The notes under the pieces are model-generated. The model searched no databases, was not told where the DNA came from, and saw only the letters and a list, made by a program, of their open reading frames with translations. From positions 6,448,001 to 6,512,000 of the forward strand of contig OU452208.1 of assembly GCA_911728435.2 (NCBI GenBank): a stretch of DNA of 64,000 nt, written 5' to 3'. A program made the position numbers and the translations under genes. The DNA is from Apoderus coryli. Lineage: Eukaryota; Arthropoda; Insecta; Coleoptera; Attelabidae. Numbering within the stretch: the stretch's first letter is position 1; every line of letters begins with the position of its first letter. Shown piece by piece: positions 35,650 to 45,240 of the stretch.

Positions 35650-36365
35650 CAACAGAAACAGAAATTGCCAGTGTTAATGGACTGAGAAGTTCCAATGATA
35701 TGAGTTTCTTTGTGTTATTGCCCACTGCCACTAAACATACAAACAAGTTTTAAAATGGAAAATCGATAAAGAAAGAATATCCTAGTTCACTAGTAACACT
35801 TTTCTAACACGTCGTTTTGCGTCATGTCGCGCGTTGCCGTAATAGAATGATTTATTTCACTATATAAACTGAGCCTCGCACACGGTAATGCACAGTAAAA
35901 ATCATTATTTTACGTTATCGGCTAATGTCAGTCATGAAAAATACTCGCATTCTCCCTTTTACTCCCTTGCATTTACCCCAAATTGCAGTAAACTATAGAT
36001 ATATAATATGCAGGTGTAGTATATGCATCATATCACTGTTATTGTTTCCTATATCACATATATATATATCCAAACAAATGGGTTAGATATAAAAATGGGA
36101 AACTTTCATAAAGGTACTTCAATAAACTAAATTCCCATTGTGTTTTAGAAAAATGCTGGCGATTTTCAATTTTAGAATGCAGTAATTTAGATTTATAATT
36201 TTACATAGGTACACAGGTTTTTATAAAATAATTGCATTGCATTTCTTAAAAAAGTTGTAAATAACGTTGACATATAATATATAAATAAGACAACTACTCA
36301 ACCTAATTGTAATATATAGTATATTATATAACAAATACATAAATAAACAAAATGTCGACTCGTCG
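35650..36365. other. Unassigned AT-rich stretch
   Basis: No gene recognised. The minus frame at 36221-36538 overlaps the repeat listed next and is not a convincing protein. Confidence 0.4.
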
Positions 36366-36367
36366 GT

Positions 36368-36620
36368 AATAATACAATCAATTGATAATATATATGATAT
36401 ACGACCTAGCGCCGGCCGCCACGTTCTGACTACTTCTAAGAAATATCGCTTGAGAATTTCCTTCCCTCGAAACGTCCAAAAACGTTGGCTCATAATCTTC
36501 AAGAATGAATTGTTCGTATTGGAAAATGTTTGGTCCATAGATATTATTGTTTTTTCAGTTTACTTTTCTCGGGGTGTTCGGTTCGTATAAAAAAATTCTT
36601 CTACAAAACTTTTTTAAATA
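36368..36620 (-). repeat. Repeat shared with 45062-45240 in inverted and permuted form
   Basis: Reverse-complement blocks AGAAGTAGTCAGAACGTGGC, GGCCGGC and CATATATATTG (36368-36440), and GAACCGAACACC and AAGTAAACTGAA (36555-36620), recur at 45067-45125 and 45180-45240. In the two copies the blocks come in the opposite order relative to strand, as expected from tandem or circularly permuted units. It probably belongs to the older PLE family of this locus. Confidence 0.6.
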
Positions 36621-36732
36621 AAACAAAATCCATTTCTATTTTCGTCGAATAAATTAAATAAAATGACAACGACGTTTCGTTACTAATTCGTAACTTCTTA
36701 AAGTTGAAGCAAATTTTTCTGAACAAAAAAAG

Positions 36733-36747
36733 TTATAATCCTTTAAT
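36733..36747 (+). other. Putative target-site duplication, left
   Basis: TTATAATCCTTTAAT occurs here and at 43739-43753, exactly at the two outer edges of the inverted PLE pair. The last 3-4 bases could also be element sequence, so the duplication is 11-15 bp. Confidence 0.75.
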
Positions 36748-37228
36748 GGGTTTTAGGTCTTTTGTAAAAGAAACTAATGTATTTTAAGCCAACGTTTCGA
36801 CAATCTTTATTGTCATCCTCAGGGCACAACTGAAAAGAAACAAAGTTCCCAAGTATAATAAAGAAATGTTACCTATAAAATACAGATACACATATACAAT
36901 CTCATATCAACTAATATTTCTCTTCTTTTCTTGTTTGTTAAATTGTAATATAGATTTTAAAAAATATAATAGGGTAGAATAACTCGAAAAAAAAGTTAAA
37001 AAACAATTAAAAACATCAAAAAATGAATTAAATAATTCCGATAGCACATAAAATTTTAAAATATGTTATCATAAATAAAAAAAAAAACAAGAAACACAAT
37101 AATAAGATCAGTATAACAAACGAAACTAAGTCAGAAATTTGTCCTGTTGAAAACCGTATATAATGCATATAAAAAATCCATATAAAGATGTGCAAATAAA
37201 ATTTATAAAAACTTACATCATTGTTTCT
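36747..37228 (-). repeat. PLE pseudo-LTR (inverted copy, 3' side)
   Basis: Reverse complement of 39882-40370 and 43212-43695. It lacks the terminal CTCACTATAACAATAATAGA segment present in the other two. It contains one hammerhead-like motif. Confidence 0.85.
36789..36828 (-). ncRNA. Hammerhead-like ribozyme motif, PLE copy 1
   Basis: On the minus strand, CTGAGGA (36822-36816), a GACAA/TTGTC stem with a 6-nt loop, then GAAACGTTGGC. CUGANGA, stem II and GAAA are the invariant hammerhead core boxes, and PLE pseudo-LTRs are known to carry such self-cleaving motifs. A single unpaired U precedes stem II. Confidence 0.6.
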
Positions 37229-37513
37229 ATTTGTCGGTAAGAATTTTTGATATAAACGAGACACGCACAAACAGAACACATGTATGTATACTTATGTATA
37301 AATAAAATAACATAAAAGCATAACAACAATACAATATCACTAGTCGTCTAATCTGGATGGTATTTTATTTAGTGAAAAATGTAAATGTACCTATTAACAA
37401 TCAAACAATTTAAAATTTCAGTTTAACCAAAAAAAATAAAACAAAAACCTACCATAGGTACAGACATCGAGAAACAGTATCATTATAATTGTGAATTTGG
37501 TATACAAGGGATG
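37229..37513 (-). other. PLE 3' UTR of the truncated inverted copy
   Basis: The stretch between the ORF stop and the pseudo-LTR mirrors 42924-43211. It is AT-rich with no further coding. Confidence 0.8.
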
Positions 37514-37516
37514 TTT

Positions 37517-39880
37517 CTATAGAATGTTAAAATATGCCGAATTTAAATTTTCAATATCACTTCTGACGTTAATAGAGTTTTTCTCCTTTTTAATACAAAT
37601 CATTTCGTCCATTAAACGCTTTTTTAATATTTTTTGTTGGCCAACAATTTTAGTATTGTCAAAATCAAAACGATGTAAGTGGTCAAGCGTATGTTGGGCA
37701 AGTGCTGTAGGATTAGGTTTTCTTTTTAAAGGGTTTAAAATGTTAGTGGAGTCTCTTTTGTGTTCGCTGATTCTAGTTTTCAAGTATCTGTTCGTCTGAC
37801 CTATGTACACTTTGTTACAGTTTAAACAAGGTATTTCGTACACTACCCCAGATTTGAATTCATTCGGGGTTCTAGATTTTAATTGAGAGAAAAACTTTTT
37901 ATTAGTGTTTTCGCACTTTAAACAAACCCTGACATTATTCTTATTCAAAATACTCGTTAGTTTTTCAGATAAGTTCTTGACATAAGGGATTTTAAAATAT
38001 TTAATATTAATGGTGGTAGGTATATCATCTGGAGGTTGTGTTTGGTGATCATGATATAAGAAGCGTCTTATAATACTCATTGGATAATTGTTCTTTATCA
38101 AATATTCTTTTATTTTGTTTAGATTCTGGTCCCAAAATTGTTGACCGGATAAGTGTAAAGCCCTATATTTTAAGTTTTGAATAATATTGATTTTCTGTGA
38201 AAATGGGTGAGAAGAAAAGAAATTTAGAAAACGCTCAGAAAAAGTTGGTTTTTGATACCAATCCGTCAACAGTTTGTTGTCGAAATTCTTAATAACTATT
38301 GTATCCAGAAAAGGTAATTTATTATTAGTTTCAAGTTCTATTGTAAATTGAAGGCGGGGGTGGAACTGATTGAAAACTTCAAGGATTTCAGCACTTTTAT
38401 CGTTTGGAATTGCCGTGATTATATCATCAACATAACGTTTAAAAAATGGGACACTGAATGAGACTCTGTCTAAGCCATAAGTTTGAAGTTTTGTCATGAT
38501 GATATCTGCACATATGGGTGAAAGACAGTTACCCATGCCTAGGCCAAAAACTTGAACATAAAAGAGATTTTCATATTGAAAATAACTATTTGCTGTACAT
38601 AAATCAAAGAGTTGGATGAATTGATCTAAAGAAAGTTTCGTATGAATTTCTATTAGGTGCCATTTTTCAAGTATCGCCTCTTTGACCAACTCGACCGGTA
38701 TGTTAGTAAAAAGAGATTTAACATCTAAGGAAACAAGAATATAATTTGATGGTAATATAATATTGGTAATATCCCTAACAAATTCAAACGAATTTTGTAC
38801 ATATTTATCGTCCTTTTCAAATATATGTTTTAGTAATTCGCTAATAAATTTAGTGAGAGAGTATAAAGGACTACCAACAAAGCTTACAACCGGCCGAAGT
38901 GGACAATTCTCTTTGTGGATTTTGGGTAAAAAATAAATTTTTGGTGGTGTGCCGGTTTCACATTTCAATTGTGTAAGAGTGTTTTTGTCAATAATGTCAT
39001 CTTTATGTAGCTTCTTCAAAATGGAATTCAATTTGTTCTGAATTGTGATTGTCGGATCGATTGGTAAAATTTGATAGGTATTAATATCATTTAGCATTTC
39101 AAGGGCTTTTGAATTATAACATTCTCTAGTTAGCGCTACTGTAGTGTTTCCCTTGTCAGCACGTAAGATCAAAATATTAGAATTTTCCTTCAGAAAATTA
39201 GAAGTTTCCCTCGCTATTTTATGAATGAATATATCATGACTACTGAGGTTGTTGTGTGAAAAACGTAAAAAATTTGTTATAGTATTAATTATCCGGTTTC
39301 TATTTTCAATAATCAGATCTTGATCTTGATATTGTGTCAAAATATATTCTGAATCTATAACTAACTGTTTAATAGGTAGTTCTTGTTTCTTAATATAAGG
39401 TAAATTAAACTTTTCGCCTAGTGACAGTAAATACTCAACATTGGTTGGAAAATGTATGTCTGTTAAATTAATGAACCATTTATTATTAACTGTTACAACA
39501 TCATGTGCTTGTCTACGCGAGTCTAGAAGAAAATTTAGTTTATTAATTTGCTTTTTATGAGTTTTTTCAAATTCACGCTTATAACTTTTGTTTTGTGTTT
39601 CCATAAAAAGTTCAAAATGGACCTCCGGCAAAACGTCCGCAATCGCTGTCCTGAGGTTGTCCATCTCCTGTCTCGTTCTTCTTACCTTCCAATGAGCATA
39701 CTCTATTTCAATATTAAGAATTTTCCTCTGGAAACTTTTTAATATATTACTGCACTTATTCACATAAGGATTATTATTATCCAGAAGAATTGGATACATG
39801 CATTTCGTTGTATGTTGGATATGTGAGGGTAGGACATTCTTCTTCCGACAGGTCAGTAAAAATTTCTTGTGATTTTCACA
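37517..39880 (-). pseudogene. PLE reverse transcriptase/GIY-YIG endonuclease, 5'-truncated copy
   Basis: Same protein as the 40467-42923 gene, beginning at CENHKKFLLTC (residue ~33 of the intact copy). There is no native start: the few codons before it come from the antisense of the neighbouring pseudo-LTR. The remaining ~786 codons are fully open. The only residue difference I found is Thr for Asn in the CEN(T/N)NKKFF segment. All RT and GIY-YIG motifs are preserved. The break coincides with the head-to-head junction, so truncation occurred during insertion, not by later decay. Confidence 0.88.
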
Positions 39881-39881
39881 C

Positions 39882-40421
39882 AGAAACAATGATGTAAGTT
39901 TTTATAAATTTTATTTGCACATCTTTATATGGATTTTTTATATGCATTATATACGGTTTTCAACAGGACAAATTTCTGACTTAGTTTCGTTTGTTATACT
40001 GATCTTATTATTGTGTTTCTTGTTTTTTTTTTTTATTTATGATAACATATTTTAAAATTTTATGTGCTATCGGAATTATTTAATTCATTTTTTGATGTTT
40101 TTAATTGTTTTTTAACTTTTTTTTCGAGTTATTCTACCCTATTATATTTTTTAAAATCTATATTACAATTTAACAAACAAGAAAAGAAGAGAAATATTAG
40201 TTGATATGAGATTGTATATGTGTATCTGTATTTTATATGTAACATTTCTTTATTATACTTGGGAACTTTGTTTCTTTTCAGTTGTGCCCTGAGGATGACA
40301 ATAAAGATTGTCGAAACGTTGGCTTAAAATACATTAGTTTCTTTTACAAAAGACCTAAAACCCATTAATTTCTCACTATAACAATAATAGAGGTCGTAAA
40401 AATTGAAAATTATAATTAATT
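39882..40421 (+). repeat. PLE pseudo-LTR, 5' of the intact copy
   Basis: Direct repeat of 43212-43738, from AGAAACAATGATGTAAG to GAAAATTATAA, differing by a 1-bp change in a T run. It lies directly upstream of the ORF and is likely to hold its promoter and 5' UTR. It also separates the two inverted ORF copies. Confidence 0.88.
40281..40325 (+). ncRNA. Hammerhead-like ribozyme motif, PLE copy 2
   Basis: CTGAGGA (40289-40295), GACAA/TTGTC hairpin, GAAA (40313-40316), CGTTGGC. Position inside the 5' pseudo-LTR matches the known placement in PLEs, where cleavage of tandem transcripts would release unit-length RNA. Confidence 0.6.
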
Positions 40422-40466
40422 TTGGGATTTACATCATTAGACTTAGAGCACGACAAATAAAGTGAA

Positions 40467-42923
40467 ATGAATTTCTACCAAGAAATTAAAAGAGCGCATG
40501 GTGATGCAGTCGTCAATAGGATGAAGAAGTTATCAAACAGATTTAAACAGTTAGCACATTGTGAAAATCACAAGAAATTTTTACTGACCTGTCGGAAGAA
40601 GAATGTCCTACCCTCACATATCCAACATACAACGAAATGCATGTATCCAATTCTTCTGGATAATAATAATCCTTATGTGAATAAGTGCAGTAATATATTA
40701 AAAAGTTTCCAGAGGAAAATTCTTAATATTGAAATAGAGTATGCTCATTGGAAGGTAAGAAGAACGAGACAGGAGATGGACAACCTCAGGACAGCGATTG
40801 CGGACGTTTTGCCGGAGGTCCATTTTGAACTTTTTATGGAAACACAAAACAAAAGTTATAAGCGTGAATTTGAAAAAACTCATAAAAAGCAAATTAATAA
40901 ACTAAATTTTCTTCTAGACTCGCGTAGACAAGCACATGATGTTGTAACAGTTAATAATAAATGGTTCATTAATTTAACAGACATACATTTTCCAACCAAT
41001 GTTGAGTATTTACTGTCACTAGGCGAAAAGTTTAATTTACCTTATATTAAGAAACAAGAACTACCTATTAAACAGTTAGTTATAGATTCAGAATATATTT
41101 TGACACAATATCAAGATCAAGATCTGATTATTGAAAATAGAAACCGGATAATTAATACTATAACAAATTTTTTACGTTTTTCACACAACAACCTCAGTAG
41201 TCATGATATATTCATTCATAAAATAGCGAGGGAAACTTCTAATTTTCTGAAGGAAAATTCTAATATTTTGATCTTACGTGCTGACAAGGGAAACACTACA
41301 GTAGCGCTAACTAGAGAATGTTATAATTCAAAAGCCCTTGAAATGCTAAATGATATTAATACCTATCAAATTTTACCAATCGATCCGACAATCACAATTC
41401 AGAACAAATTGAATTCCATTTTGAAGAAGCTACATAAAGATGACATTATTGACAAAAACACTCTTACACAATTGAAATGTGAAACCGGCACACCACCAAA
41501 AATTTATTTTTTACCCAAAATCCACAAAGAGAATTGTCCACTTCGGCCGGTTGTAAGCTTTGTTGGTAGTCCTTTATACTCTCTCACTAAATTTATTAGC
41601 GAATTACTAAAACATATATTTGAAAAGGACGATAAATATGTACAAAATTCGTTTGAATTTGTTAGGGATATTACCAATATTATATTACCATCAAATTATA
41701 TTCTTGTTTCCTTAGATGTTAAATCTCTTTTTACTAACATACCGGTCGAGTTGGTCAAAGAGGCGATACTTGAAAAATGGCACCTAATAGAAATTCATAC
41801 GAAACTTTCTTTAGATCAATTCATCCAACTCTTTGATTTATGTACAGCAAATAGTTATTTTCAATATGAAAATCTCTTTTATGTTCAAGTTTTTGGCCTA
41901 GGCATGGGTAACTGTCTTTCACCCATATGTGCAGATATCATCATGACAAAACTTCAAACTTATGGCTTAGACAGAGTCTCATTCAGTGTCCCATTTTTTA
42001 AACGTTATGTTGATGATATAATCACGGCAATTCCAAACGATAAAAGTGCTGAAATCCTTGAAGTTTTCAATCAGTTCCACCCCCGCCTTCAATTTACAAT
42101 AGAACTTGAAACTAATAATAAATTACCTTTTCTGGATACAATAGTTATTAAGAATTTCGACAACAAACTGTTGACGGATTGGTATCAAAAACCAACTTTT
42201 TCTGAGCGTTTTCTAAATTTCTTTTCTTCTCACCCATTTTCACAGAAAATCAATATTATTCAAAACTTAAAATATAGGGCTTTACACTTATCCGGTCAAC
42301 AATTTTGGGACCAGAATCTAAACAAAATAAAAGAATATTTGATAAAGAACAATTATCCAATGAGTATTATAAGACGCTTCTTATATCATGATCACCAAAC
42401 ACAACCTCCAGATGATATACCTACCACCATTAATATTAAATATTTTAAAATCCCTTATGTCAAGAACTTATCTGAAAAACTAACGAGTATTTTGAATAAG
42501 AATAATGTCAGGGTTTGTTTAAAGTGCGAAAACAATAATAAAAAGTTTTTCTCTCAATTAAAATCTAGAACCCCGAATGAATTCAAATCTGGGGTAGTGT
42601 ACGAAATACCTTGTTTAAACTGTAACAAAGTGTACATAGGTCAGACGAACAGATACTTGAAAACTAGAATCAGCGAACACAAAAGAGACTCCACTAACAT
42701 TTTAAACCCTTTAAAAAGAAAACCTAATCCTACAGCACTTGCCCAACATACGCTTGACCACTTACATCGTTTTGATTTTGACAATACTAAAATTGTTGGC
42801 CAACAAAAAATATTAAAAAAGCGTTTAATGGACGAAATGATTTGTATTAAAAAGGAGAAAAACTCTATTAACGTCAGAAGTGATATTGAAAATTTAAATT
42901 CGGCATATTTTAACATTCTATAG
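40467..42923 (+). CDS. Penelope-like reverse transcriptase with GIY-YIG endonuclease, intact
   Basis: 818-aa protein that copies element RNA into DNA at nicks in nuclear DNA. Start: ATG after AAAGTGAA, with the first ~33 residues (MNFYQEIKRAHGDAV...) unique to this copy. Domains in order: N-terminal region with a DKG motif (RADKGNTTV, ~271); RT fingers (YFLPKIHKENCPLRP, ~347); RT motif A (VSLDVKSLFTNIP, ~414); motif B (GLGMGNCLSP, ~476); active site YVDD (~514); LPFLDT (~552); a CLKC/CLNC pair of Cys knuckles (~685 and ~715); and a GIY-YIG endonuclease at ~711-745 (VVYEIPC, KVYIGQTNRYLKTRISEH). The length is in the usual PLE range. No stop, frameshift or missing catalytic residue is seen, so it may be active. 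Confidence 0.93.
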   Translation: MNFYQEIKRAHGDAVVNRMKKLSNRFKQLAHCENHKKFLLTCRKKNVLPSHIQHTTKCMYPILLDNNNPYVNKCSNILKSFQRKILNIEIEYAHWKVRRTRQEMDNLRTAIADVLPEVHFELFMETQNKSYKREFEKTHKKQINKLNFLLDSRRQAHDVVTVNNKWFINLTDIHFPTNVEYLLSLGEKFNLPYIKKQELPIKQLVIDSEYILTQYQDQDLIIENRNRIINTITNFLRFSHNNLSSHDIFIHKIARETSNFLKENSNILILRADKGNTTVALTRECYNSKALEMLNDINTYQILPIDPTITIQNKLNSILKKLHKDDIIDKNTLTQLKCETGTPPKIYFLPKIHKENCPLRPVVSFVGSPLYSLTKFISELLKHIFEKDDKYVQNSFEFVRDITNIILPSNYILVSLDVKSLFTNIPVELVKEAILEKWHLIEIHTKLSLDQFIQLFDLCTANSYFQYENLFYVQVFGLGMGNCLSPICADIIMTKLQTYGLDRVSFSVPFFKRYVDDIITAIPNDKSAEILEVFNQFHPRLQFTIELETNNKLPFLDTIVIKNFDNKLLTDWYQKPTFSERFLNFFSSHPFSQKINIIQNLKYRALHLSGQQFWDQNLNKIKEYLIKNNYPMSIIRRFLYHDHQTQPPDDIPTTINIKYFKIPYVKNLSEKLTSILNKNNVRVCLKCENNNKKFFSQLKSRTPNEFKSGVVYEIPCLNCNKVYIGQTNRYLKTRISEHKRDSTNILNPLKRKPNPTALAQHTLDHLHRFDFDNTKIVGQQKILKKRLMDEMICIKKEKNSINVRSDIENLNSAYFNIL

Positions 42924-43211
42924 AAACATCCCTTGTATACCAAATTCACAATTATAATGATACTGTTTCTCGATGTCTGTACCTATGGCAGGTTTTTGTT
43001 TTATTTTTTTTGGTTAAACTGAAATTTTAAATTGTTTGATTGTTAATAGGTACATTTACATTTTTCACTAAATAAAATACCATCCAGATTAGACGACTAG
43101 TGATATTGTATTGTTGTTATGCTTTTATGTTATTTTATTTATACATAAGTATACATACATGTGTTCTGTTTGTGCGTGTCTCGTTTATATCAAAAATTCT
43201 TACCGACAAAT
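42924..43211 (+). other. PLE 3' UTR of the intact copy
   Basis: Non-coding stretch between ORF stop and 3' pseudo-LTR, mirrored at 37229-37513. Confidence 0.8.
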
Positions 43212-43738
43212 AGAAACAATGATGTAAGTTTTTATAAATTTTATTTGCACATCTTTATATGGATTTTTTATATGCATTATATACGGTTTTCAACAGGACA
43301 AATTTCTGACTTAGTTTCGTTTGTTATACTGATCTTATTATTGTGTTTCTTGTTTTTTTTTTTATTTATGATAACATATTTTAAAATTTTATGTGCTATC
43401 GGAATTATTTAATTCATTTTTTGATGTTTTTAATTGTTTTTTAACTTTTTTTTCGAGTTATTCTACCCTATTATATTTTTTAAAATCTATATTACAATTT
43501 AACAAACAAGAAAAGAAGAGAAATATTAGTTGATATGAGATTGTATATGTGTATCTGTATTTTATATGTAACATTTCTTTATTATACTTGGGAACTTTGT
43601 TTCTTTTCAGTTGTGCCCTGAGGATGACAATAAAGATTGTCGAAACGTTGGCTTAAAATACATTAGTTTCTTTTACAAAAGACCTAAAACCCATTAATTT
43701 CTCACTATAACAATAATAGAGGTCGTAAAAATTGAAAA
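43212..43738 (+). repeat. PLE pseudo-LTR, 3' of the intact copy
   Basis: Direct repeat of 39882-40421. The element ends in GGTCGTAAAAATTGAAAA immediately before the right-hand TTATAATCCTTTAAT. Confidence 0.88.
43611..43655 (+). ncRNA. Hammerhead-like ribozyme motif, PLE copy 3
   Basis: Same boxes as at 40281-40325: CTGAGGA (43618-43624), stem II, GAAA (43642-43645). Confidence 0.6.
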
Positions 43739-43753
43739 TTATAATCCTTTAAT
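43739..43753 (+). other. Putative target-site duplication, right
   Basis: TTATAATCCTTTAAT, identical to 36733-36747, at the right edge of the PLE insertion. Confidence 0.75.
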
Positions 43754-43889
43754 ATCGAATTGTGGTACTTCTACTTCAACACAACATACCAGGAAATTTA
43801 TATTAAATATAAAATTATTATTTGAATAAAACGACGTCTACTCCACAAAACGATCTATATATATACGTTAAAATCTCGCTTTTAACTGC

Positions 43890-43930
43890 CAGACATGTTT
43901 CGGACTACACGTCCATCATCAGTGGCTTAA
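43890..43930 (-). ncRNA. Hammerhead-like ribozyme motif of a second PLE family
   Basis: On the minus strand, CTGATGA (43922-43916), a GGAC/GTCC stem with a GTGTA loop, then GAAACATGTCTGG. It has the same architecture, including the unpaired U before stem II, as the motif of the young PLE. It lies downstream of the minus-strand PLE C-terminal fragment at 44935-44620, where the 3' pseudo-LTR of that element should be. Confidence 0.6.
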
Positions 43931-44291
43931 GGAACCTTATACAATGTTGCTAGATGTGAGGGTCGTACTTCATACAAATATTAACAGAGAGATTTTTTAC
44001 ATTGATTTTGATTTAAACGTTTATACATATCTGTAAAATAATCACTTATTTAGGATATGATGTAATGTTATTATACGTGTAGGAATCTTACCATTTTGTT
44101 GGAAAAATTGAGTGTCAAATTAATAAAATAAAAATATAGTTAAATTGTTGAAAACTTGTTAATTATTCTTGCTTGTGTTCTTCGTTTTCTCCTTTTTCTC
44201 ATTTTAAAGGAAATCAAGTTAAGTTTAAATAATTTGGTAAGAGCCCACAACAGTACGGCTGTTTTAAGAATCACAAATAAGACAAAACAAA

Positions 44292-44371
44292 ATGTCAAGT
44301 GGCGAGGATGAAGACAATTATATAAATATCAAGGTCTCAGCCAAAGCTACACATTCGGTGTTTGAGGTGAG
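44292..44371 (+). CDS. Possible isolated first coding exon
   Basis: ATG in a good context (ACAAAATGTC), then 26 codons (MSSGEDEDNY, INIKVSAKAT, HSVFEV) ending at AG/GTGAGT, a strong splice donor. The composition looks like a real acidic N-terminus. I cannot find a continuing exon, and the segment lies antisense within the older PLE remnant's 3' region, so it may be fortuitous. Confidence 0.2.
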
Positions 44372-44619
44372 GTGAGTAAATGAGGGTTGTTTAATCTGTA
44401 ATATATTTAGTGAATGAATTTCTGTTAAGATGTTGAGAGAAGTTATTTGTAATGACCATGATTTTAGTGTCTTTATTATTTGTTATCTATGAGTATAGTA
44501 ACCTTAATGTTCGATTAAAAGTAGTGGTGTCTGTGGATTAATGATTCTATTGTTTGGGTCTAAGAGAAAGTGAAATGTCATGTTATAACCTAATATTTGT
44601 TGATTTGTTTATATTTGTA

Positions 44620-44935
44620 GGTTATGGGGCTTATTTATGGGAGGCTTGGGGTGGTGGGTTCTATTGAGTTGAATTTAAGGGAGTTGAAAAATGGGAGACA
44701 GTCGAATTCAAGTTGGTCATTTACGCAAGTGTACTTAGTGTTCTTTTTATATGAATTAATTTCCATGGCTTCCAAGACATTTAACATTGTGCTTTTGAGA
44801 CAAGAATGGAGCATTTCAGCATTTTGATCGATGGACAAGGAACGATGTTCATTATAGATGTGGTTGGCAAAGGCAGAGTTGCTGTTTATTTCTTCAGCGT
44901 TTTCTTGAGTGGCTTTTTCAATGATTATATATTAT
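44620..44935 (-). pseudogene. C-terminal fragment of a second, older PLE protein
   Basis: The minus frame reads SAFANHIYNEHRSLSIDQN, then EMLHSCLKSTMLNVLEAMEI, NSYKKNTKYTCVNDQLEFD and PFFNSLKF. The pattern FANHIYNEH, LE-x-MEI-x-x-Y/H, LNDQ-like and SPxFN matches the tail of PLE proteins after the GIY-YIG core. RT and GIY-YIG cores are absent. The sequence is clearly different from the intact PLE at 40467-42923. With the hammerhead motif at 43890-43930 it outlines a 3' remnant of about 1.1 kb. Confidence 0.6.
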
Positions 44936-45061
44936 GGATTACTTCAGAAAAAAAAATATAAAATTAGTTTTATTATATTTGAATGTTGTGTTTGTAATTG
45001 TAATGAAAATTGTTTGTTATTTTTGATATTGATATGTTGGAATTTGTGTTAAATAGGTAAT

Positions 45062-45240
45062 CTTCCTAGAAGTAGTCAGAACGTGGCGGCCGGCACTAGG
45101 TCATATATCATATATATTGATTATCAGGTGATTGGACATAGGTGCTGATGATAATCCTTTTGTTTTATTTAAAACAGTTTTTTAGAAGAATTTTTTTATA
45201 AGAACCGAACACCTCAACAAAAGTAAACTGAAGAAAATTA
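45062..45240 (+). repeat. Inverted, permuted partner of 36368-36620
   Basis: Blocks AGAAGTAGTCAGAACGTGGC (45067) and GAACCGAACACC (about 45202) match the reverse complement of 36368-36620, but in swapped order. The young PLE insertion therefore lies between two pieces of one older repeat family. Confidence 0.6.

Larger units (their letters stand above)
36747..43738. mobile_element. Composite Penelope-like element: full-length copy plus inverted 5'-truncated copy
   Basis: A single insertion of about 7 kb. The plus-strand copy (39881-43738) has a 5' pseudo-LTR, one ORF and a 3' pseudo-LTR. The minus-strand copy (39880-36747) has the ORF lacking its first ~33 codons and a 3' pseudo-LTR without its last ~45 bp. 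They meet head-to-head at 39880/39881, inside the ORF of the minus copy. This layout, a complete unit with an adjoining inverted 5'-truncated unit, is known for Penelope in Drosophila and other PLEs. The copies are almost identical and the whole is flanked by a 15-bp repeat, so insertion was recent. Confidence 0.9.

Noticed and set aside
36221..36538. Minus-strand 105-codon frame
   Set aside because: It spans a repeat border and changes to low-complexity hydrophobic sequence. The repeated part at 45062 has no matching frame.
37028..37279. 83-codon frame in the PLE pseudo-LTR (also at 43161-43412)
   Set aside because: It is AT-driven, hydrophobic and absent as a protein family. It is duplicated only because the pseudo-LTR is.
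39548..39742. 64-codon plus frame, repeated at 40698-40892 minus
   Set aside because: Antisense shadow of the PLE N-terminal coding region.
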